From: an uncultured Acidimicrobiaceae bacterium
GTDB lineage: Bacteria; Actinomycetota; Acidimicrobiia; Acidimicrobiales; UBA8592
Reading direction: 5' to 3'
DNA length: 10,815 nt
NCBI GenBank assembly: GCA_913031515.1
Contig: CAJWET010000042.1
Span: 1-10,815, forward strand
This document shows, one piece after another, positions 6,258 through 10,815 of the stretch. A model generated the notes under the pieces. It worked only from the letters and a program-made list of their open reading frames with translations, was not told the origin of the DNA and did no database searches. The first letter of the stretch is position 1, and each line of letters opens with the position of its first letter. A program made the position numbers and the translations under genes.

Positions 6258-6398
6258 TCTGGCAAGTTTCTTAGACGGAACGGCTACTGCCAGATTCGAA
6301 GTTACGAACTGAATAAAGAAAACTTGAAGTTCATGACTCGAAGTCAGGGCCCGGTGAGAACTTGGGTCAAAGCTGGGGGATATTGAGGAGAAGAATCA
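6258..6398 (+). promoter_or_regulatory. Dyad-rich 5' leader of nrdA
   Basis: About 140 bases separate the probable promoter from nrdA, and the only possible coding in them is a 17-codon reading frame. TCTGGCA (6258-6264) pairs perfectly with TGCCAGA (6288-6294). Shorter dyads follow: AACTT-G-AAGTT (6321-6331) and TGACT-CGA-AGTCA (6334-6346). The motif TYGAAGT occurs at 6296, 6324 and 6338, steps of 28 and 14 bases. The small frame 6333-6386 (MTRSQGPVRTWVKAGGY, then TGA) ends inside the nrdA Shine-Dalgarno. Whether any of this is regulatory is inference. Confidence 0.4.
6385..6390 (+). promoter_or_regulatory. Shine-Dalgarno deciding the GTG start of nrdA
   Basis: GAGGAG ends 8 bases before GTG at 6399. 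No ATG near the start competes in frame, because the upstream in-frame ATG at 6333 is cut off by TGA at 6384. Confidence 0.75.
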
Positions 6399-8951
6399 GT
6401 GGCAATTTCTGAACCATCTGTAGGCACCGAAACCGAAGCTGACGTAGATGCGCTTCAAAATGGAGGAACTGCAGAAGGAGAAGTGGACCAAGCTATAACC
6501 GAGGTCCCCGACCTAGTAGATGCTCCAGCCAACCTCGCTTCTACTTTTGATGGTATTGAAGCAAGCCTCAGCATGCGTGTAAGAAAACGCAACGGTGACT
6601 TGGAAGAGGTCGATGTCAACAAAATCGTAAACGCTGTGGCACGATGCGCTGAGGGTCTGCAAGGAGTTGATCCCATGCGAGTTGCCACAAGAACAATCTC
6701 TGCACTCGCAGATGGAGCAACAACGCGCGAACTGGACGAACTGTCAATACGTACCGCTGCGGGTCTCATTGTTGAAGAACCCCGATATTCGCGTTTAGCC
6801 GGCCGCCTGCTTGCTACCTATATAGACAAAGAAGTCCGAAATCAGAACATTCCTTGGTTTACTGAGTCAGTCTCACGGGGTCACGAACTTGGGGTAATTG
6901 GCGACAACGCCATTGCTTTCGCGATGGAACATGCTTCAACTTTGAATGCGGCTATTGACTCTAGCAGAGACCAAAACTTTGAATTTTTTGGGTTACGGAC
7001 CGTATATGACAGATACCTTCTTCGTCACCCTGAAACACGGGAAGTGATAGAGACTCCCCAGTTTTTTTTCCTTCGGGTCGCTTGCGGGCTTTCACAAAAC
7101 GTAGACGAAACAGTTGCATTCTACGACCTTATGTCTTCCTTAGCGTACCTCCCCTCTAGCCCCACCCTCTTTAACTCTGGAACAACCCACCAGCAACTAT
7201 CAAGCTGCTACCTTCTTGACTCCCCAGAAGATTCGCTGGAAGGTATATACAAGAAGTACACAGACATCGCCCAACTTTCAAAATTTGCTGGCGGCATTGG
7301 AGTCGCATGGCACCGCATTCGAAGCAAAGGCAGCCTCATACAAGGGACGAATGGCCTATCAAATGGCATAGTCCCATGGCTGAAAACACTCGATAGCTCT
7401 GTCGCTGCCGTTAATCAAGGAGGAAGAAGAAAAGGGGCGGCATGTATTTATTTAGAAACGTGGCATGATGATATCGATGATTTTCTCGAATTAAGAGACA
7501 ATACCGGAGATCATGCTCGACGAACGCATAATCTCAATATCGCCAATTGGATTCCTGACCTTTTCATGACTCGCGTAGAGAACGATTGGCAATGGAGCCT
7601 CTTTGACCCGAAGAAGGTCCCTCACCTTACTGACCTTTTCGGAGAAGAATTCGAAAAAGCGTACATAGAAGCAGAAGAAGCTGGCCTATTTGAACGCCAA
7701 ATCCCTGCTCGTGACCTTTATACAAAAATGATGAGAACCCTTGCCCAAACTGGTAATGGGTGGATGACTTTTAAAGATGCATCAAACCTCAAATGCAACC
7801 AAACAAGCAATGACACAAAGGCACTGGATGCATCGGATACGGCAAGGGTTGTTCACCTATCGAATCTGTGCACAGAAATCATCGAAGTAACAAACGACTC
7901 TGAAACAGCTGTATGTAATCTCGGTTCAGTAAATTTGGGGTCTTTCGTAACCAAAGAGGAAGAAGTGTGTTTTGATTACGAACAACTAGGAGCGACCGTA
8001 CGCCAGGTTGTTCCTTTCCTCGATCGGGTCGTTGATATTAACTTTTACCCGATCGGTGAAGCTAGCACATCAAACAACCAATGGCGTCCTGTCGGGCTTG
8101 GTCTAATGGGACTTCAAGATGTGTTCTTTAAAATGGGAATACCCTTCGACTCCGACGCTGCAAGAGAAATATCACAGAGAATAAGTGAGGAGATTTATTT
8201 CAATGCTCTATGGGCTTCAACTGAACTAGCTGAAATAAACGGCCCTCATGATACTTTCGACTTGACTCGTGCGGCAAAGGGCGACCTCCAATTTGACTTG
8301 TGGGGCATTGACCCCACAGATCCAGAGAAGTGGCAGGAACTTCGAGACCGGATAAAGGAATTCGGATTGCGCAACTCTCTAATGATTGCTATCGCCCCGA
8401 CGGCAACCATTGCTTCAATCGCCGGCTGCTATGAATGCATTGAACCACAGGTTTCCAATTTGTTTAAACGAGAGACATTGTCTGGCGAATTCATGCAAAT
8501 AAACAAATACCTGGTCAAAGAACTTCAGAGCAGAGGGCTATGGGACGAAGAAATGCGTAAAAACCTGATACTCAATGAAGGATCAGTGCAAGATGTCGAC
8601 CGAATACCGGATGATTTGAAAGAAATTTACAGGACAGCTTGGGAAATACCAATGAAATCCTTGATAGAGATGGCAGCTGGCCGAGGAGCCTTCATTGACC
8701 AGAGCCAATCTTTGAACTTATTCATGGAGTCCCCAACAATTGGAAAATTAAGTTCAATGTACATGTACGCATGGAAACAAGGCATCAAAACTACTTACTA
8801 CCTCCGATCCAGGCCTGCCACCAGAATCAACCAAACAACAGTAGGCCCCACTCCAAACACTCCACCTGACGGAGAAACAAAAACGTTCACTGATGAGGAA
8901 ACACTCGCTTGTTCTCTAGAGAACCCCGAGCACTGCGAATCCTGCGACTAA
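6399..8951 (+). CDS. nrdA: Ribonucleoside-diphosphate reductase alpha subunit, aerobic class I (Ia-like)
   Basis: This 850-aa catalytic subunit reduces ribonucleoside diphosphates to deoxyribonucleotides in the cytoplasm, using a radical supplied by NrdB. After a 55-residue acidic, probably disordered N-terminus comes an ATP-cone (about 59-148, MRVRKRNGDLEEVDVNKI onward), the dATP/ATP activity switch that supports class Ia over Ib. In the barrel, the redox cysteines are Cys270 (QLSSCYLLDS) and Cys506 (ETAVCNLGSVNL). The active-site triad is Asn489, Cys491 and Glu493 in HLSNLCTEII. The radical-transfer tyrosine pair is Tyr800/801 (TTYYLRSRPA). The C-terminal re-reducing pair is Cys846 and Cys849 in HCESCD, with two residues between them rather than the four of E. 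coli. All key residues are present. The start is GTG with a good Shine-Dalgarno. nrdB follows after 16 bases. Confidence 0.97.
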   Translation: MAISEPSVGTETEADVDALQNGGTAEGEVDQAITEVPDLVDAPANLASTFDGIEASLSMRVRKRNGDLEEVDVNKIVNAVARCAEGLQGVDPMRVATRTISALADGATTRELDELSIRTAAGLIVEEPRYSRLAGRLLATYIDKEVRNQNIPWFTESVSRGHELGVIGDNAIAFAMEHASTLNAAIDSSRDQNFEFFGLRTVYDRYLLRHPETREVIETPQFFFLRVACGLSQNVDETVAFYDLMSSLAYLPSSPTLFNSGTTHQQLSSCYLLDSPEDSLEGIYKKYTDIAQLSKFAGGIGVAWHRIRSKGSLIQGTNGLSNGIVPWLKTLDSSVAAVNQGGRRKGAACIYLETWHDDIDDFLELRDNTGDHARRTHNLNIANWIPDLFMTRVENDWQWSLFDPKKVPHLTDLFGEEFEKAYIEAEEAGLFERQIPARDLYTKMMRTLAQTGNGWMTFKDASNLKCNQTSNDTKALDASDTARVVHLSNLCTEIIEVTNDSETAVCNLGSVNLGSFVTKEEEVCFDYEQLGATVRQVVPFLDRVVDINFYPIGEASTSNNQWRPVGLGLMGLQDVFFKMGIPFDSDAAREISQRISEEIYFNALWASTELAEINGPHDTFDLTRAAKGDLQFDLWGIDPTDPEKWQELRDRIKEFGLRNSLMIAIAPTATIASIAGCYECIEPQVSNLFKRETLSGEFMQINKYLVKELQSRGLWDEEMRKNLILNEGSVQDVDRIPDDLKEIYRTAWEIPMKSLIEMAAGRGAFIDQSQSLNLFMESPTIGKLSSMYMYAWKQGIKTTYYLRSRPATRINQTTVGPTPNTPPDGETKTFTDEETLACSLENPEHCESCD

Positions 8952-8954
8952 AAG

Positions 8955-8961
8955 AAAGGAG
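8955..8961 (+). promoter_or_regulatory. Shine-Dalgarno deciding the TTG start of nrdB
   Basis: AAAGGAG stands 6 bases before TTG at 8968, so a rare start codon is paired with a near-perfect ribosome site. The next in-frame ATG would cut deep into the conserved fold (NLTLRPM, residue 47), which supports TTG. Confidence 0.75.
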
Positions 8962-8967
8962 AGACTC

Positions 8968-10062
8968 TTGGCCATAACCGAAGATAGTGCTATTTCATTA
9001 ACCCCTGAACCAGAGAAATCAGGAACCACAGAAGAACCTCCTCAAAATCTAGCCAGCAGGCCAAACAACATCCTTGACCCCGGCTTCAACCTCACACTTC
9101 GGCCAATGAAATACCCTCAATTCTTTGAGATGTATCAAGATGCTATTAAAAACACGTGGACAGTAGACGAAATTGATTTCTCCGATGATTTAGTAGACCT
9201 AAGAAAAATGCTACCGGCAGAAAAACACCTAATAAATCGGCTAATAGCTTTTTTCGCTACGGGAGACTCCATTGTCGCTAATAACCTAGTTCTCAATCTC
9301 TACCGGCACGTAAATGCCCCAGAAGCCAGAATGTACTTGAGTAGACAGTTGTACGAAGAAGCCCTCCATGTCCAATTCTACCTAACCCTTCTTGACAACT
9401 ACATCCCTGACATAAAAGAAAGAGAGCAAGCATTTGCCGCTATAGAAAACATTCCGTCCATTAAGCAAAAAGGAGACTTCTGTTTCAAATGGATGGGAAC
9501 TATGGAAAACCTTGATGAAGTTCGTTCTGAAGAAGAGCAAAGGACTTTCCTTCTAAACCTTATTTGTTTTGCTGCTTGCATCGAAGGATTATTCTTCTTC
9601 GCCGCTTTTGCCTATGTGTATTTTTTACGGAGTAAAGGGTTACTTAACGGACTTGCAGCGGGTACAAATTGGGTTTTCCGAGATGAAAGTTGCCATATGA
9701 ACTTCGCTTTCGAAGTCGTAAATACCGCTCGCAAGGAACAACCCGAGCTATGGACCAACCAACTCATGGAAGATATCCGAAATATGCTCCAAGAAGCTGT
9801 CGAATGTGAAATGAAATTTGCAGAAGATGTTCTAGGCGGTGGAGTTAACGGCATGAGTCTGAAAGACACACGAGAATACCTACAATTTGTCGCAGACCAG
9901 CGGTTAATGCAGCTTGGGCTTGAACCGATATACCGTTCAAAAAACCCGTTTGATTTCATGGCTCTTCAAGATGTCCAGGAGCTCACTAATTTCTTCGAGA
10001 AGACCGTTACTTCGTATCAAGTAGGCGTCGAAGGAGACGTCACTTTCGACGAAGATTTCTAA
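8968..10062 (+). CDS. nrdB: Ribonucleoside-diphosphate reductase beta subunit (diiron-tyrosyl R2)
   Basis: This 364-aa radical-generating partner of NrdA has a ferritin-like helical fold. By alignment to known R2 proteins from memory, the six metal ligands are Asp100 (FFATGDSIV), Glu131 and His134 (EALH), Glu206 (CIEGLFFF), and Glu240 and His243 (RDESCH). Tyr138, four residues after His134, takes the position of the radical tyrosine, so this looks like a tyrosyl-radical enzyme and not the Phe-substituted Ic type. The C-terminus ends in an acidic-aromatic tail, DVTFDEDF, as expected for docking to the alpha subunit. The first 30 or so residues are acidic and low in complexity, and their MAITED opening resembles the MAISEP opening of NrdA. 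The start is TTG. The gene is cotranscribed with nrdA, and a hairpin pair follows the stop. Confidence 0.97.
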   Translation: MAITEDSAISLTPEPEKSGTTEEPPQNLASRPNNILDPGFNLTLRPMKYPQFFEMYQDAIKNTWTVDEIDFSDDLVDLRKMLPAEKHLINRLIAFFATGDSIVANNLVLNLYRHVNAPEARMYLSRQLYEEALHVQFYLTLLDNYIPDIKEREQAFAAIENIPSIKQKGDFCFKWMGTMENLDEVRSEEEQRTFLLNLICFAACIEGLFFFAAFAYVYFLRSKGLLNGLAAGTNWVFRDESCHMNFAFEVVNTARKEQPELWTNQLMEDIRNMLQEAVECEMKFAEDVLGGGVNGMSLKDTREYLQFVADQRLMQLGLEPIYRSKNPFDFMALQDVQELTNFFEKTVTSYQVGVEGDVTFDEDF

Positions 10063-10067
10063 AAATC

Positions 10068-10085
10068 TCCAGTCCCCCAACTGGA
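10068..10085 (-). terminator. Candidate Rho-independent terminator for meaB (minus strand)
   Basis: TCCAGT (10068-10073) and ACTGGA (10080-10085) form a 6-bp stem with a 6-base loop. Read on the minus strand, the stem is followed by GATTTTT (complement of 10061-10067), a short U-run that fits intrinsic termination of transcripts leaving meaB. On the plus strand no U-run follows it. Confidence 0.5.
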
Positions 10086-10090
10086 CCAGA

Positions 10091-10120
10091 CAAGCCCGGC
10101 GCCGTAAGGCGCCGGGCTTG
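10091..10120. terminator. Strong GC-rich hairpin between convergent nrdB and meaB
   Basis: A perfect 13-bp stem runs from 10091-10103 to 10108-10120, closed by GTAA, a stable GNRA-type tetraloop in RNA. It lies 29 bases after the nrdB stop and 17 bases beyond the meaB stop, so it can serve both directions. No U-run follows on the plus strand (GATACTTATACG), so it would be a U-less hairpin terminator of the kind reported in actinobacteria, or an mRNA 3' end stabiliser. Confidence 0.8.
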
Positions 10121-10136
10121 GATACTTATACGTATA

Positions 10137-10815
10137 CTACTCTATTCCATTAAAGGAAGTCAGAACACGATCTGCAGCAACAAGAGGAGTCACCGAACCG
10201 GCGTAAACTGACTTTTCGAGATTCTCTATGGTTTCAGCAATTTCAGGATTATCACGTAATCGATGAATGAGACGATCCTCCACCAAAGACCACATCCATC
10301 TAACCTGCTGATTTGACCTGCGAGAATCCCAATCCCCAGTAGTAGTCATCAGACTGTAATGATCAGTGATTTTTTGCCAAATAGCTTCAACCCCTTGACC
10401 AGTTAAACCCGAACATGTCATTACAGGAGGAGTCCAATTCGGATTCGTGGGAGTTAACAACTCTGTAGCCGACTGGTACTCTCGAGCGGCTTGCCTTGCC
10501 CTTAATTCATTTTCTCCATCAGCTTTATTCACTACCAACAAATCAGCAATTTCCAATACTCCTTTTTTGATGCCTTGTAACACGTCCCCAGCGCCCGGTA
10601 GGAGAAGAACAAGGAAGAAATCCACCATCTCGGCAACTCGGGCCTCACTCTGGCCAACTCCAACAGTTTCAACAAGAACAACGTCAAAGCCAGCTGCTTC
10701 AAGTACAACAATAGTTTCTCTAGTGTTTTTTGCCACTCCACCTAACAAACCAGATGCGGGAGAAGGGCGGATAAAGGCACGGTTATTTGATGAGAGCCGA
10801 TCCATGCGAGTCTTA
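10137..10815 (-). CDS. meaB: Methylmalonyl-CoA mutase-associated GTPase MeaB, C-terminal part (5' end outside window)
   Basis: This is a G3E-family P-loop GTPase (MeaB/ArgK) that chaperones adenosylcobalamin loading and protection of methylmalonyl-CoA mutase. The frame is open to the window edge (codons for K, T, R precede the in-frame ATG at 10805), so that ATG is internal. The protein follows the MeaB pattern: KTRMDRLS, AFIRPSP, LLGGVAKNTRE, then ETVGVGQSE carrying the MeaB form of switch II/G3. The base-specificity motif NKAD is at about 10518-10529 and CSGLTGQGV is the G5-like region. A helical C-terminus used for dimerisation follows. The Walker A motif lies outside the window. It ends with TAG at 10137-10139 and converges on nrdB. 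The mutase genes are not in view and would be expected further along or elsewhere. Confidence 0.96.
   Translation of the reverse strand, partial: KTRMDRLSSNNRAFIRPSPASGLLGGVAKNTRETIVVLEAAGFDVVLVETVGVGQSEARVAEMVDFFLVLLLPGAGDVLQGIKKGVLEIADLLVVNKADGENELRARQAAREYQSATELLTPTNPNWTPPVMTCSGLTGQGVEAIWQKITDHYSLMTTTGDWDSRRSNQQVRWMWSLVEDRLIHRLRDNPEIAETIENLEKSVYAGSVTPLVAADRVLTSFNGIE

Noticed and set aside
6223..6260. Canonical NrdR box pair
   Set aside because: The 10-mers are shorter and spaced 14 bases apart, unlike the usual 16-base boxes about three turns apart. A divergent site cannot be excluded.
6194..6398. Cobalamin riboswitch upstream of nrdAB
   Set aside because: I could not find the conserved B12-box sequence or the expected multi-helix arrangement, and NrdAB is the oxygen-dependent diiron enzyme, not the B12-dependent class II.
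10803..10805. In-frame ATG 10805 as the meaB start
   Set aside because: Upstream codons continue in frame as K-T-R, which matches the conserved MeaB DKTRM block, and the Walker A motif must lie further upstream.

Overview
The window reads as an ordinary chromosomal stretch of a free-living bacterium. It is a chain of housekeeping genes with short gaps, and I see no insertion sequence, phage gene, CRISPR array, rRNA or tRNA. Several traits suggest a Gram-positive-type, actinobacterial lineage of moderate to low GC, perhaps a marine Acidimicrobiia-like organism. These are the small HTH-TOBE molybdate regulator, a lipoprotein ModA, an actinobacterial-style RraA, MeaB, and an aerobic NrdAB pair with a C-terminal CxxC. 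That placement is inference from protein style only; no phylogeny was run.

Layout: (1) 1-1522 (+) is the 3' two-fifths to half of valS, with an unusual insert after the KMSKS region that looks like a decayed zinc ribbon. (2) 1528-2559, or up to 2604 (-), is an MscS-family mechanosensitive channel. It converges on valS with a 5-base gap. (3) 2605-2701 is an AT-rich divergent promoter region. (4) 2702-6193 (+) is a compact, probably single-transcript molybdate operon: an HTH-TOBE regulator, modA, modB, modC and an RraA-family gene. Genes in it overlap or lie 10 to 17 bases apart. (5) 6194-6398 is the nrd control region, with a TTGACA -35-like box, tandem near-palindromic 10-mers at a 14-base step, and a dyad-rich leader. 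(6) 6399-10062 (+) is nrdA-nrdB, an aerobic diiron (class Ia-like) ribonucleotide reductase. (7) 10063-10136 holds two adjacent hairpins between convergent genes. (8) 10137-10815 (-) is the C-terminal part of meaB, whose 5' end lies outside the window.

Working together: the HTH-TOBE protein is expected to sense molybdate and control import by ModABC, and an RraA-family protein rides on the same transcript for unknown reasons. NrdAB makes deoxyribonucleotides. MeaB would protect adenosylcobalamin-dependent methylmalonyl-CoA mutase, which is not in the window. I found no convincing new biological system. The best leads are the ValRS insert, the nrd control region and the rraA/mod linkage.
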